Part shown: positions 47,914-59,437 of the stretch, one piece after another
Position numbering within the stretch: the stretch's first letter is position 1
How the letters are laid out: each line of letters opens with the position of its first letter
Notes under the pieces: generated by a model
What the model saw: only the letters and a program-made list of their open reading frames with translations
What the model was told of the DNA's origin: nothing
Database searches by the model: none
DNA from: Actinophytocola oryzae
GTDB taxonomy: Bacteria; Actinomycetota; Actinomycetes; Mycobacteriales; Pseudonocardiaceae
Reading direction: 5' to 3'
NCBI RefSeq assembly: GCF_004364325.1
Contig: NZ_SOCP01000006.1
Coordinates: 248,001-312,000 of the forward strand
Length of the DNA: 64,000 bases
Translations under genes and position numbers: made by a program

Positions 47914-48798
47914 GTGTCAGCCGTGTCAAGCGCCGCACCCCAGCCCGCGTCAGATCAGCGGGACGTGCCCTCCCTGCTCGCCCGCCTCATCGACGACGCC
48001 GCGTTGTTCCCGCCGTGCAACGCGACCGTGCCAGACGCGATCAAGCTGCACCTGGCGGCGAGATCGAGCGACGTGTCGGATGTACTGGGACTTTTCCTGT
48101 GTCCGGCCTCCCGGCTGCCCGAGCTGATCACCGAGTTGATCAAGGTCAAGCCGGGGAAACCGGTCGAGCTGTCACTCGTGATCGACACCGGTCTCGGCGG
48201 CGTGCCGAAGGCGCTGTCGATCGTCGAGTCGCGTGCCGAGCTGCTCGCGCTGCGCATGGTCGAGATGCCCGCGCCGACGGATGTCGACGAGGTCTGGCTC
48301 GAACGCGTCTCCGAGTTCGTGCCGGAAGATGTGATCCGAGTCATAGAGCCGAGGCGTGGCGGACCCGGCTGGCTCGACGGCATCCAGCGGGTGATCGAGC
48401 ACGGCAGCTGGCCCAAGATCCGCTGCGGCGGGGTGTCCGCGCAGAACTTCCCGAGCGTCGAGGAGATCGCGGGCTTCCTCGCCGTGATCAACGACGGCGG
48501 CGCCTCGTTCAAGGCGACCGCGGGCCTGCACAACGCGGTCCGGCACACGGACGCCGAGACGGGCTTCACCCACCACGGGTTCCTGAACCTCCTGCTCGCC
48601 ACGTCCCGGCTGCTGGCCGGTGGGCCGGTCGAGGACGTGCACGCGGCGCTGTCGTCGACCGACGGCAAGGCGCTCGCCGAGGAGGCCAGGAACCTGACCG
48701 AGCACGAGGCGCTGTCCGTCCGCGGCGTGTTCGCCTCCTACGGCTCCTGCTCGCTGACCGACCCGGTCAAGGACCTCGAGGAACTGGGGCTGCTGTGA
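47914..48798 (+). CDS. Conserved hypothetical protein in homogentisate operon
   Basis: 294 residues from GTG, with TACGCT six bases upstream (47902-47907), the leaderless pattern. The sequence has alternating strands and helices and a regular LGLFLCPAS, SLVIDTG, VRMVEMP, RCGGVS, INDGGASFKATAG pattern that suggests a TIM-barrel fold (inference). The LHNAVRHTDAETGFTHHGF segment has four His and acidic residues and may be the active site. No enzyme family is recognised. The GTGA overlap with fahA ties it to tyrosine degradation. It could replace the maleylacetoacetate isomerase, for which no gene is seen here. Confidence 0.85.
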   Translation: MSAVSSAAPQPASDQRDVPSLLARLIDDAALFPPCNATVPDAIKLHLAARSSDVSDVLGLFLCPASRLPELITELIKVKPGKPVELSLVIDTGLGGVPKALSIVESRAELLALRMVEMPAPTDVDEVWLERVSEFVPEDVIRVIEPRRGGPGWLDGIQRVIEHGSWPKIRCGGVSAQNFPSVEEIAGFLAVINDGGASFKATAGLHNAVRHTDAETGFTHHGFLNLLLATSRLLAGGPVEDVHAALSSTDGKALAEEARNLTEHEALSVRGVFASYGSCSLTDPVKDLEELGLL

Positions 48799-49994
48799 CC
48801 TCGTGGGTGCGTGATCCCGCGTTCGCCCGTGACCAGCCGTTCGGCCCGCAGACCCTGCCCTACGGCGTGGTCGACGCAGGCGACGGTCCCCGGGTCGCGG
48901 TGCGGCTCGGCGAACACGCGCTCGTCCTGCCGTCGGTCGCGCACGACCTCGGCGACCTGGCTCCGCTGGTCGCGGGCCCGTCGCTGGACCGGCTGCTGGC
49001 GGCCTCGCGGGTCGAGTGGAGCGCGCTGCGGGCGCGGCTGATCTCGCTGGTGACGCGGTCGGGCACGCCGGCGGGCGCACAGCTCGTGCCGCTGACGGAC
49101 GTGCGGATGTCGCTGCCGTTCACGGTCGGCGACTACGTGGACTTCTTCTCGTCGCGCCACCACGCGGAGAACATGGGCCGGATCATGCGGCCGGGCACCG
49201 AGCCGCTGCAGCCGAACTGGACGCACCTGCCGGTCGGCTACCACGGCCGCGCCGGCACGGTCGTGGTCTCGGGCACCGATGTCGAACGTCCGCACGGCCA
49301 GCGCCGGGGCAAGGACGGCCCGCACTTCGGCCCGTCCGGCAGGCTCGACATCGAGGCGGAGGTGGGCTTCGTGTGCGGCGGGCCGGTCGCCCGCCGGGTG
49401 TCGACGTCGTCGGCGCCGGAGCACATCTTCGGCGTGGTGCTGGTGAACGACTGGTCGGCGCGTGACATCCAGGGCTGGGAGTACGTCCCGCTCGGCCCGT
49501 TCCTCGGCAAGTCGTTCCTGACGTCGGTCTCGGCGTGGGTGACCCCGCTGGACGCGTTGGCGGTGGCCAGGGTGAAGGTGCCCGACGTCGGCCACCCCCG
49601 GATGCCGTACCTGGTGGAGGACTCCCCGTGGGGCCTCGACCTGCGCCTGGCGGTGGAGTGGAACGACACGGTCGTGGCGCGCCCGATGTTCGCGGAGATG
49701 TCGTTCTCGTGCGCGCAGCAGCTGGCGCACATGACGGTGAACGGCGCGTCGGTCCGCCCGGGTGACCTGTTCGCCTCCGGCACCGTGTCCGGCCCGACGC
49801 AGACCCAGCGCGGCTGCTTCATGGAGCTGTCGTGGGGCGGCCGCGACAGGATCAGGCTGTCCGACGGCTCGGAGCGCACGTTCCTCGAGGACGGGGACAC
49901 GGTGGTCATCTCGGCGACCGCCCCCGGCGAGGACGGCTCCGTGGTCGGCATCGCACCCGTGGAGGGCACGGTCCTGCCCGCGGTGGACCTCTGA
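48795..49994 (+). CDS. fahA: Fumarylacetoacetase
   Basis: 399 residues from the GTG at 48795. It splits fumarylacetoacetate to fumarate and acetoacetate, the last step of homogentisate degradation. An SH3-like N-terminal domain (about 1-110) is followed by the FAH catalytic domain, with TVGDYVDFFSSRHHAENMGR (catalytic His), SGRLDIEAEVGFV with two metal-ligand Glu residues, VNDWSARDIQGWEYVPLGPF with Asp, and GKSFLTSVSAWVTPLDAL. The C-terminal FMELSWGG...LEDGDTVVI is also typical. It overlaps the preceding gene by GTGA and lies one base ahead of the IclR gene. Confidence 0.96.
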   Translation: MTSWVRDPAFARDQPFGPQTLPYGVVDAGDGPRVAVRLGEHALVLPSVAHDLGDLAPLVAGPSLDRLLAASRVEWSALRARLISLVTRSGTPAGAQLVPLTDVRMSLPFTVGDYVDFFSSRHHAENMGRIMRPGTEPLQPNWTHLPVGYHGRAGTVVVSGTDVERPHGQRRGKDGPHFGPSGRLDIEAEVGFVCGGPVARRVSTSSAPEHIFGVVLVNDWSARDIQGWEYVPLGPFLGKSFLTSVSAWVTPLDALAVARVKVPDVGHPRMPYLVEDSPWGLDLRLAVEWNDTVVARPMFAEMSFSCAQQLAHMTVNGASVRPGDLFASGTVSGPTQTQRGCFMELSWGGRDRIRLSDGSERTFLEDGDTVVISATAPGEDGSVVGIAPVEGTVLPAVDL

Positions 49995-49995
49995 C

Positions 49996-50679
49996 ATGGC
50001 CCGCCCGATCCGCCCCATCCAGCCGTCGGCGCCCCGCCCCCCGGCAGGCGCGGGCAGGGAGAGCTCACTGACGTTGGAGCGCGGCCTCGCGCTGCTGCAG
50101 GCGGTGGCGGACTCGGAGTCGGAAGCCCCCACGATCAGCGACCTGGCCACGTCGATCGGCGCGTCCCGGGCGGCGGTGTACCGGCTGCTCGTGCCGCTGC
50201 AGGAGCGCGGCCTGGTGCGGAGGGACGGCTCGAAGGTTCGCCTGGGCCTCGGTTTGCTGCGCCTGGCGGCCCGAGTGACCCCGCAGCTGCGCCTGGCCGC
50301 GCTGCCGGCGCTACGTGAACTGGCGGAGTCGGTCGGCGCGACCGCCCACCTGACGGTGGCCGACGGTGAGGAGGCGCAGGCCATCGCGGTCATCGAGCCG
50401 ACGTGGACGACCTACCACGTGGCCTATCGGGTGGGGACGCGTCACCCGCTGTCCCGGGGCGCGGCAGGCAAGGCGATCGGCCTGCGCGACGAGAACCCCG
50501 GCTGGCTCTCCACCACGGGCGAGCTGCAGTCCGGCGCCTCCGGCATCGCCGCACCGGTCCGCGGCGTCCCCGGCCTGCGCGCGAGCGTCGGCGTGGTGAG
50601 CTTCGAGGCACTGGACGACCCGTTCGTGGGCCCCCAGGTCCTCGCCGCCGCCGCCACGGTCGCCACCGCCCTGCGCTGA
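49996..50679 (+). CDS. IclR-family regulator of homogentisate catabolism
   Basis: 227 residues from ATG. An N-terminal winged HTH (about 25-85: LERGLALLQAVADSESEAPT, then SDLATSIGASRAAVYRLLVP and GLVRRDGSKVRLGLG) is followed by an IclR effector domain (about 95-225) with TAHLTVADGEEAQAI and HPLSRGAAGKAIGL. The effector domain is shorter than usual, lacking some C-terminal sequence. IclR proteins bind dicarboxylates or aromatics; the likely ligand is homogentisate or a close product. The candidate operator is at 47867-47883. It is the last gene of the operon. Confidence 0.92.
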   Translation: MARPIRPIQPSAPRPPAGAGRESSLTLERGLALLQAVADSESEAPTISDLATSIGASRAAVYRLLVPLQERGLVRRDGSKVRLGLGLLRLAARVTPQLRLAALPALRELAESVGATAHLTVADGEEAQAIAVIEPTWTTYHVAYRVGTRHPLSRGAAGKAIGLRDENPGWLSTTGELQSGASGIAAPVRGVPGLRASVGVVSFEALDDPFVGPQVLAAAATVATALR

Positions 50680-50685
50680 ACAGCA

Positions 50686-50955
50686 GTGGATGTGATCGGC
50701 GGGTACGTCGCCGCGGTCTGTGGAGCCTCCCGGTTGGGTGTTCCGTTCGGGACCCTGGTGCTGACCACGGTGGCGGTGGTGCTCATCGTGGCGTTGGGCG
50801 TCGGGTCGGACCTGCTCGACGCCTCCACTCGACGGTTCCGGGCCGCGACCGACCGCATGGTCCAGCTGCGGCAATGCCCTTCCTGCAAGGGACAGATACC
50901 CGAACCGCCGAAGAGGTCGTGGTGGCGCCGAGTTGGGCCTGGTAGTAACGCCTAG
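50686..50955 (+). CDS. Small membrane protein with CxxC motif
   Basis: 89 residues from GTG. One membrane helix (about 21-43, PFGTLVLTTVAVVLIVALGV) is followed by a cytoplasmic basic helix (RRFRAATDRMVQLRQ) and a CPSCKGQIPEPP motif (Cys-x-x-Cys) close to the C-terminus. A single CxxC could bind zinc as a dimer or act in redox. No known family is recognised. It lies six bases after the IclR gene, with convergent MpaB-like gene sharing the CTAG stop. The codon use looks normal. Confidence 0.65.
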   Translation: MDVIGGYVAAVCGASRLGVPFGTLVLTTVAVVLIVALGVGSDLLDASTRRFRAATDRMVQLRQCPSCKGQIPEPPKRSWWRRVGPGSNA

Positions 50956-51812
50956 ACGGGACGCCGCTCCACCACCCGCCGCAACGCCTGCCGTGCCCGG
51001 TCGAGCCTGCGTGCCTCGTAGGCGATGGGGAAGTACCGCAACCGTTCCGGCAGCAACGGCACCACCCGGCCGACCACGGACCCCAGGAGCCGCAGCCGCC
51101 GCTCGTCACGGGCCGTCCACCTGAGCCCCAGCGTGGACCGGGCCTTCGGCGGCAGCGTCCCGATCGTCACGAAGAGCTGCACCCGGCCCGGTACGTCCGT
51201 CGCAAGCCGCCACAGCGGGCGCAGCACCGGCGCCAGCGCGGGTGGGGGCGGGATCCGCCGGCTCACGGACAGGAACTCGTACGTGGTCGGGTGCGCGACC
51301 AGCGTGCGGTCGAGCATGTCGTCGAAGTACATCAGGTACGCGTCGTAGGTCGGCGGGATCTCCTTCTCCGCCACGTGCAGGTTCCGCGCCAGCTGGACGA
51401 TCTCCGCGTAGTACTCCTCCGCCTCGGCGTGGGACAGCGGCCGCCGCGAGAAGTACCGCGCGCCGGTCTCGTACGCGTACTGCGCGGTCAGGATGATCCA
51501 CGCCCACGGCCCCGACGCGAGCGCCTTGTGGGTCACCCCGTCCACCGTCGACTTCAGCGGCGCGTGCAGCTCCCGCAGCCGGTCACCCTCGGTCAGGGCC
51601 TCCTCGCCGCCGTACACCCAGGTCATCACCGACGCGATGGACCGCTGTGCCCGCCCGATCGCGTCCGTGCGGAACACCGAGTGCTCGCCGACCACCGCAC
51701 CCACGGTCGGGTGCATCACCTGCAGCGCGAACGCGGCCCCCGTCGTGAGCGAGAACGTGACCAGCCCCGTTTCGTCCCACAGCCGGGTCCCCGGCTCGAT
51801 CGGCTGACGCAT
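50952..51812 (-). CDS. Oxygenase MpaB family protein (DUF2236)
   Basis: 286 residues from the ATG at 51812, with GGGAG six bases upstream. The family sequence is evident: TRLWDETGLVTFSLTTGAAF, MHPTVGAVVGEHSVFRTDAI, MTWVYGGEEALTEGDRLREL then STVDGVTHKAL and WIILTAQYAYETGARYFSRR. The conserved His (in HPTVGAVVGEH and VDGVTHK) suggest heme coordination as proposed for MpaB/LCP-like oxygenases. It may oxidise hydrocarbons or fatty compounds; the substrate is unknown. The gene is soluble and lacks a signal peptide. Confidence 0.9.
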   Translation of the reverse strand: MRQPIEPGTRLWDETGLVTFSLTTGAAFALQVMHPTVGAVVGEHSVFRTDAIGRAQRSIASVMTWVYGGEEALTEGDRLRELHAPLKSTVDGVTHKALASGPWAWIILTAQYAYETGARYFSRRPLSHAEAEEYYAEIVQLARNLHVAEKEIPPTYDAYLMYFDDMLDRTLVAHPTTYEFLSVSRRIPPPPALAPVLRPLWRLATDVPGRVQLFVTIGTLPPKARSTLGLRWTARDERRLRLLGSVVGRVVPLLPERLRYFPIAYEARRLDRARQALRRVVERRPV

Positions 51813-51877
51813 CCCCGACTCCCTGCTGGTGAAGGCTGTCACCAACAAGCCTAGGGCCGCACCGCGGGCGACCTGCG

Positions 51878-52480
51878 TTAGGCGACGATCGCCTCGTAGG
51901 CGGCCAGGAGAGCGAACACGACGAACACGACGGCCGCGCCACGCTGGATGAAGTGCGCGGGCACCTTCGCCCGCAGCTTGCGGCCGACCAGCAGGGCCAG
52001 CGCGGTCACGCTCATCAGCGCGAGGAACGTCCCGATGCCGACGGCGACGGGGCTTGCGTACCTCGCGGCGACGCCGATGGCCGTGACCTGCGACGCGTCG
52101 CCCCACTCGGTGAGGAAGAGCGTCCCGAACGACACCATCGCCGCCCGCACGAAGGTCACCGCGTTCCGGGCGGACAGACCGCCGCCGTCCGCCTCGTCGG
52201 TGTCCGACTCGAGGCTCTCGCGCCACAGCAGGAAGGCGCCGACGGCGAACAGGACCGCGATGGCGCCTGCGACGATCCGCTCGGGCAGCAGCGTGATCGC
52301 ACTCCCGAGCGCGACGGCGATGATCGACTGCAGTGCGAACGCCGCCGCCGCGCCCGCGAGTACCGCCTTGCTCCGGAAACGGCTCGACAGCACGAGCGTC
52401 AGTGCGGTCGTCTTGTCCGGCAGCTCCAGCAGGAACACAGCGCCGTACGCGGAAACGAAGGCTAGGAGCCAGTGGCCCAT
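51878..52480 (-). CDS. TMEM165/GDT1-family manganese exporter (UPF0016)
   Basis: 200 residues from ATG, about six helices in two inverted-repeat halves. The family motifs are E-L-P-D-K-T (ELPDKTTALTLVLSSRF) in the first half, with Pro in the usual Gly position, and E-W-G-D-A-S (LFLTEWGDASQVTAIG) in the second. These acidic groups bind Mn2+ or Ca2+. A yybP-ykoY riboswitch in the 5' leader supports manganese export. Relatives (MneA, Mnx) detoxify manganese. The central loop (about 95-110, SLESDTDEADGGG) is acidic and variable. Confidence 0.93.
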   Translation of the reverse strand: MGHWLLAFVSAYGAVFLLELPDKTTALTLVLSSRFRSKAVLAGAAAAFALQSIIAVALGSAITLLPERIVAGAIAVLFAVGAFLLWRESLESDTDEADGGGLSARNAVTFVRAAMVSFGTLFLTEWGDASQVTAIGVAARYASPVAVGIGTFLALMSVTALALLVGRKLRAKVPAHFIQRGAAVVFVVFALLAAYEAIVA

Positions 52481-52499
52481 GTGAACGGAGTCCCTCCGC

Positions 52500-52670
52500 G
52501 GTCGGGCCCGGAAGGAGGCAACGTGTCTCCGACCGGGCATGGTTCTACCCGGCCGGAGGTCTCGTTCGCCCACATGAAGCGGGTGAGGCACCGGACCCGC
52601 CTTGGCGGATCAGTATGTCGACGCACTCGCCGGATCGGCTCAGCCGATCGCGGGAACTACTCCCCTCTGG
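52500..52670 (-). ncRNA. yybP-ykoY manganese riboswitch
   Basis: Read on the minus strand, the leader begins with the conserved AGGGGAGTAG (52657-52666), continues with a cGTCGACATAC stretch, and contains CGAGACC followed by a CTCCGGCCGGG/CCCGGTCGGAG hairpin: the characteristic order of the yybP-ykoY class. The Shine-Dalgarno GGAGGGA (52491-52497) can pair with CCTCC (52514-52518 complement) 16 bases upstream, suggesting control of translation. The downstream gene is a known target class (UPF0016). Confidence 0.85.
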
Positions 52671-52783
52671 CAGCCGCCAGTGTACCTGACGTGGTGTTAT
52701 GACTGGCCTCACAGGACCTAGGTCCTCCGCGGACAGGACCCCGGGACCTGCCGGCGCGCGCCTGCGCGGAGAAGCCTGGAGGC

Positions 52784-54241
52784 GTGGAAGTCCTCGATCT
52801 GGCCCGCTGGCAGTTCGGCATCACGACCGTTTACCACTTCCTGATGGTGCCGCTGACGATCGGGCTCTCGCTGCTCGTCGCGGGCATGCAGACGGCGTGG
52901 GTGCGCACCGACAACCCGCGCTACCTGCGCATGACCCGCTTCTGGGGCAACCTCCTGCTGATCAACTTCGCGATGGGCGTCGTCACCGGCATCGTCCAGG
53001 AGTTCCAGTTCGGCATGGCGTGGAGCGAGTACTCGCGCTTCGTCGGCGACGTGTTCGGCGCGCCGCTCGCCATGGAGGGGCTGGTCGCGTTCTTCGTGGA
53101 GTCGACCTTCCTGGGGCTGTGGATGTTCGGCTGGGACCGGCTCCCCCGCCGCGTGCACCTGGCGTGCGTGTGGGCGTTCTCGCTGGCCTCGGTCGCGTCC
53201 GCGTACTTCATCCTGTCGGCGAACTCGTGGATGCAGCACCCGGTGGGAGTCGAGCTGGTCGACGGGAGGCCGCGGCTGACCTCGATCTGGGCGCTGCTGG
53301 GCAACTCGACGGTGCTGGCCGCGTTCCCGCACACGATCCTCGGCGCGTTCGCGGTGGCGGCGACGTTCCTGGTGGGCATCGGCGCGTGGCGGCTGTGGAA
53401 GTCGCGGGACGGGCAGGACGTGTGGCGGGCGTCGGTGCGCCTGGGGGCGTGGGCGGGCGTCGTGGCGTTCGCGGGACTGGGGATCACCGGGGACCTGCAG
53501 GGAAAGCTGATGTTCGAGCAGCAGCCGATGAAGATGGCGTCGACGGAGGCCCTGTGCCACACGGAACAACCGGCGAGCCTGTCGGTGTTCGCGATCGGCG
53601 ACGTGTCCTCGCCGGACTGCGAGAACGTCAAGTCGATCACGGTGCCCGCGCTGCTTTCCTTCCTGGCCAAGGGAGACTTCCACTCGGAGGTCACCGGTGT
53701 ACAGGACCTGGTGAAGCAGTACCAGGAGAAGTACGGCACGAACTACCCGGTCGACCCGCGGCTCGGCGAGCTGTCCGGCAAGCCGATCGACTACGTGCCG
53801 AACCTCCCGGTGACGTACTGGGGTTTCCGCCTGATGATCGGCCTCGGCGCGCTGGGCACGTCGGGGGGCCTGGCGATCCTGTGGCTGACTCGTCGGGGAC
53901 GGGTGCCGAGGTCGGTGTGGTTCCCGCGCACGGCGCTGGCAGCGATCGCGATGCCGTTCCTGGCCAACAGCTTCGGCTGGCTCTTCACCGAGATGGGCCG
54001 CCAGCCGTTCGTCGTGGCCCCGAACCCGTCCGGTGTGGACGGGGTGTGGATGTTCACGGCCAGAGCGGTGTCGGGCCTGAGCGTCGGTGAGGTCCTGACG
54101 TCGTTGATCGCCCTGACGCTCGTGTACGGCGTGTTGGCCGTGCTGGAGGTGACGCTCATCCGCCGGTACGTCCGAAAGGGACTGCCGGAGGACGAACCGG
54201 CGGAGGAGAAGCCCGCCGACGACCTGACGTTCGCGTACTGA
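52784..54241 (+). CDS. cydA: Cytochrome bd ubiquinol/menaquinol oxidase subunit I
   Basis: 485 residues from GTG; homologues begin at the same MxxLDLARWQFG position. The heme ligands are His in VYHFLMVPLTIGLS (heme b595), His in the TAWP-like FPHTILGAF region and Met in GLGITGDLQGKLMFEQQPMKM (heme b558 Met near the Q loop). The Q loop (about 250-340) is of the short type. It reduces oxygen to water with a quinol and is used at low oxygen tension. It starts the cydA-cydB-cydDC operon; GAGAAG ten bases upstream is the likely ribosome site. Confidence 0.97.
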   Translation: MEVLDLARWQFGITTVYHFLMVPLTIGLSLLVAGMQTAWVRTDNPRYLRMTRFWGNLLLINFAMGVVTGIVQEFQFGMAWSEYSRFVGDVFGAPLAMEGLVAFFVESTFLGLWMFGWDRLPRRVHLACVWAFSLASVASAYFILSANSWMQHPVGVELVDGRPRLTSIWALLGNSTVLAAFPHTILGAFAVAATFLVGIGAWRLWKSRDGQDVWRASVRLGAWAGVVAFAGLGITGDLQGKLMFEQQPMKMASTEALCHTEQPASLSVFAIGDVSSPDCENVKSITVPALLSFLAKGDFHSEVTGVQDLVKQYQEKYGTNYPVDPRLGELSGKPIDYVPNLPVTYWGFRLMIGLGALGTSGGLAILWLTRRGRVPRSVWFPRTALAAIAMPFLANSFGWLFTEMGRQPFVVAPNPSGVDGVWMFTARAVSGLSVGEVLTSLIALTLVYGVLAVLEVTLIRRYVRKGLPEDEPAEEKPADDLTFAY

Positions 54242-54251
54242 GGAGCGAGCC

Positions 54252-55222
54252 GTGGAGACGTTCTGGTTCGTCGCGATCGCGACACTGTGGCTGGGTTACC
54301 TGTTCCTGGAGGGCTTCGACTTCGGCGTCGGCATGCTGTTGCGTGTCCTCGGCCGCACGGAGTCCGAACGGGGCGCGATGCTGACGACGATCGGTCCGGT
54401 GTGGGATGGCAACGAGGTGTGGCTGATCGTCGCGGCCGGGGCGACGTTCGCGGCCTTCCCCGGGTGGTATGCGAGCCTGTTCAGTGCCGCGTACCTGCTG
54501 ATGCTGCTGATCCTGCTGGGTCTGATCGGTCGGGGTGTGGCACTGGAGTGGCGCGGCAAGGTCGACTCGGACCGCTGGCGCGCTCGCTGGGACGCGGTCA
54601 ACGGAGTCGGCTCGCTGGTGGCGACGCTGGGTGTGGGACTCCTGCTGTCGTGGAACATCCTGGGTATCCCGCTGGACGCGTCGGGTAACCGCGTTGGCTC
54701 ACCGTCCGCCGTGCTGCGGTGGGACACGGCGGTGGGGGCCCTGATGTTCACCGGCTTCGCACTGGTCCACGGCGCCGTCTTCGTGTCGCTCAAGACGGAC
54801 GGCGTGCTTCGCCGCAGGGCGCACCGGTTCGCGCTGGGGTGCCTGCCGTGGGGTCTGGTCCCGCTGCTGGCGTTGGTGCTGGTGGCGCAGCTCCGGGAAG
54901 GGTTCACGTGGACGTGGTTGCCGGCACTGGCGGTTCCGCTGGCGGCTGCCGCCGCGTGGTGGCGCCTGCGGGCAGGTGCGGAGGGGCAGGCGTTCGCGTT
55001 GCTGGGCCTGACCCTGGCGGCAGCGGCGGTGACCCTGTTCGGGGCGCTGTACCCGAACGTCCTTCCGTCCACGGTGGACGCGGCGAACTCGCTGACGGTG
55101 CAGGGGGCCGCGTCGAGCCCGTACACGCTGAAGGTGATGACCTGGCTGGCGGCGTTCGGCCTCCCGGCGGTCCTGGTCTACCAGGGCTGGACGTACTGGG
55201 TCTTCCGCAAGCGGGTGGTCAC

Positions 55223-55226
<4 letters not shown>
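54252..55226 (+). CDS. cydB: Cytochrome bd oxidase subunit II
   Basis: 324 residues from GTG, with GAGGAG seven bases upstream. Eight to nine helices are predicted. The N-terminal FVAIATLWLGYLFLEGFDFG and the VGMLLRVLGRTESERGAMLT segment with TIGPVWDGNEVWLIVAAGAT are the family hallmarks. It stabilises CydA and forms the quinol oxidase dimer. Its length is slightly short of the 335-380 residues usual for the family. It ends in a GTGA overlap with the cydDC gene. Confidence 0.97.
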
Positions 55227-58204
<2,978 letters not shown>

Positions 58205-58206
58205 CA

Positions 58207-59343
58207 GTGCTCATGGAACCTGTCCTCGCGGCGAAGGCGCTCGGCGCCTCGACGGAGATCGCGACAGCGGCGTTGTCCGGGGAGGACCCGGAGGCGGTGC
58301 TGCGCCTCGTCGTGCGCCACGCCGCCGAGCTGGCCGACGCCGACCTCGGCCTCGTCATGACCCGCGCAGACGACGGGTCGCTGACCGTCGAGGCCGCGCA
58401 CGGCGACCCCGGCCCGACCTTCACCAACCCCGTCGGACTGGTCCTGTCCGCACGCAGCTCGGCGGCCCGCACGGCACGCAGCGGCGTAGCGACCGTCGTC
58501 GACGACGTGGCCACCGACCCGCGTACCGCCCCGTTCGTCCCGCGTGAGCTGCGGACGTTCGGGCCCTTCGCCGCCGCCCCCTTCGGCACGACACAACGCA
58601 GGCTCGGCGCGCTCACCGTCTACCGGCACCGAGGCGCGCGGCCGTTCGCCGAGCCCGCTGTCGAGGTGCTCACCGCGTTCGCCGCGCAGGCGGGGCTCGT
58701 CCTCGTGCTCGCCGAGGGCGCCACGGCCCGCGCCCGTCTCACCCTCTACCAGGAACGCGAGCGCATCGCCCGCGACCTGCACGACGTCCTCGTCCAGCGC
58801 CTCTACGGCGCCGGCATGCAGCTCGACCTGCTAGCCCGCCGCCCGACCCGCAAGCTCGCCCGCAAGGACGCGCAACGGCTCGCCGACGCCATCGACCAGC
58901 TCGACGCGTCGATCGCCGACGTCCGTGCGGTCGTGCGCGCGCTGCGCAACCCCGAGGCGGACCACGTCACCGACCTCGTCGAGTCCGCACGCACCGAGGT
59001 CGCCATCGCGGGCGAGCTGCTCGGCTTCACCCCGGAGCTCGAGCTCGACGGCGACCTGGCGGGCGTCCCCGTCGCACTCGCCGACCACGCCCGCGCGGCA
59101 CTGCGCGAGACGCTGTCCAATGTGGTCCGCCACTCCGGCGCACACCACGTGACCGTCCACATCGGACGCAACGGGGCGCTGGAACTGGTGGTCGCGGACG
59201 ACGGCTGCGGCATCCCCGAGGGTGTCACGCACCGCGGCCTCAAGCACCTCGAGGAGCGTGCGCGGCAGGCGGGCGGCCGCTGCGTCGTGCGGTCCTCGCC
59301 CAGGGGCACGACCGTCACCTGGACTGTGCCGCTGCCGGGGTAG
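58207..59343 (+). CDS. GAF-domain sensor histidine kinase (NarL/DevS type)
   Basis: 378 residues from GTG (58207); an ATG two codons on (58213) is also possible. A GAF domain (about 25-175) is followed by a HisKA_3 dimerisation region with the acceptor His in ERERIARDLHDVLVQRLYGA, and a HATPase domain (about 280-378) with ALRETLSNVVRHSGAHHVTV and VADDGCGIP. No membrane segment is visible. It lies two bases after cydDC, so it is probably in the cyd operon and may sense redox or nitric oxide as DevS does, although no heme motif is evident. The likely partner is the LuxR-type regulator at 62736. Confidence 0.94.
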   Translation: MLMEPVLAAKALGASTEIATAALSGEDPEAVLRLVVRHAAELADADLGLVMTRADDGSLTVEAAHGDPGPTFTNPVGLVLSARSSAARTARSGVATVVDDVATDPRTAPFVPRELRTFGPFAAAPFGTTQRRLGALTVYRHRGARPFAEPAVEVLTAFAAQAGLVLVLAEGATARARLTLYQERERIARDLHDVLVQRLYGAGMQLDLLARRPTRKLARKDAQRLADAIDQLDASIADVRAVVRALRNPEADHVTDLVESARTEVAIAGELLGFTPELELDGDLAGVPVALADHARAALRETLSNVVRHSGAHHVTVHIGRNGALELVVADDGCGIPEGVTHRGLKHLEERARQAGGRCVVRSSPRGTTVTWTVPLPG

Positions 59344-59406
59344 GGCTTTCCCCACCATCGGTTCGCCTGCTCACCCCAGTGATCTCCAGGCCGGGACACG
59401 CGAGGC

Positions 59407-59433
59407 TTCTCCTGTGCGACAGGCAAAGGAGAA
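59407..59433 (+). promoter_or_regulatory. Hairpin that buries the ABC-transporter ribosome site
   Basis: TTCTCCT (59407-59413) is complementary to AGGAGAA (59427-59433), which contains the Shine-Dalgarno sequence of the ATP-binding gene. An alternative inner pairing CCTGT/ACAGG is mutually exclusive in part. This allows translational control. Confidence 0.5.
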
Positions 59434-59437
59434 CAAC

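Noticed and set aside
54719..55222. Upstream extension of the CydDC frame
   Set aside because: This part overlaps cydB in another frame and has no domain; homologous CydDC sequence begins near the GTG at 55223, which overlaps the cydB stop.
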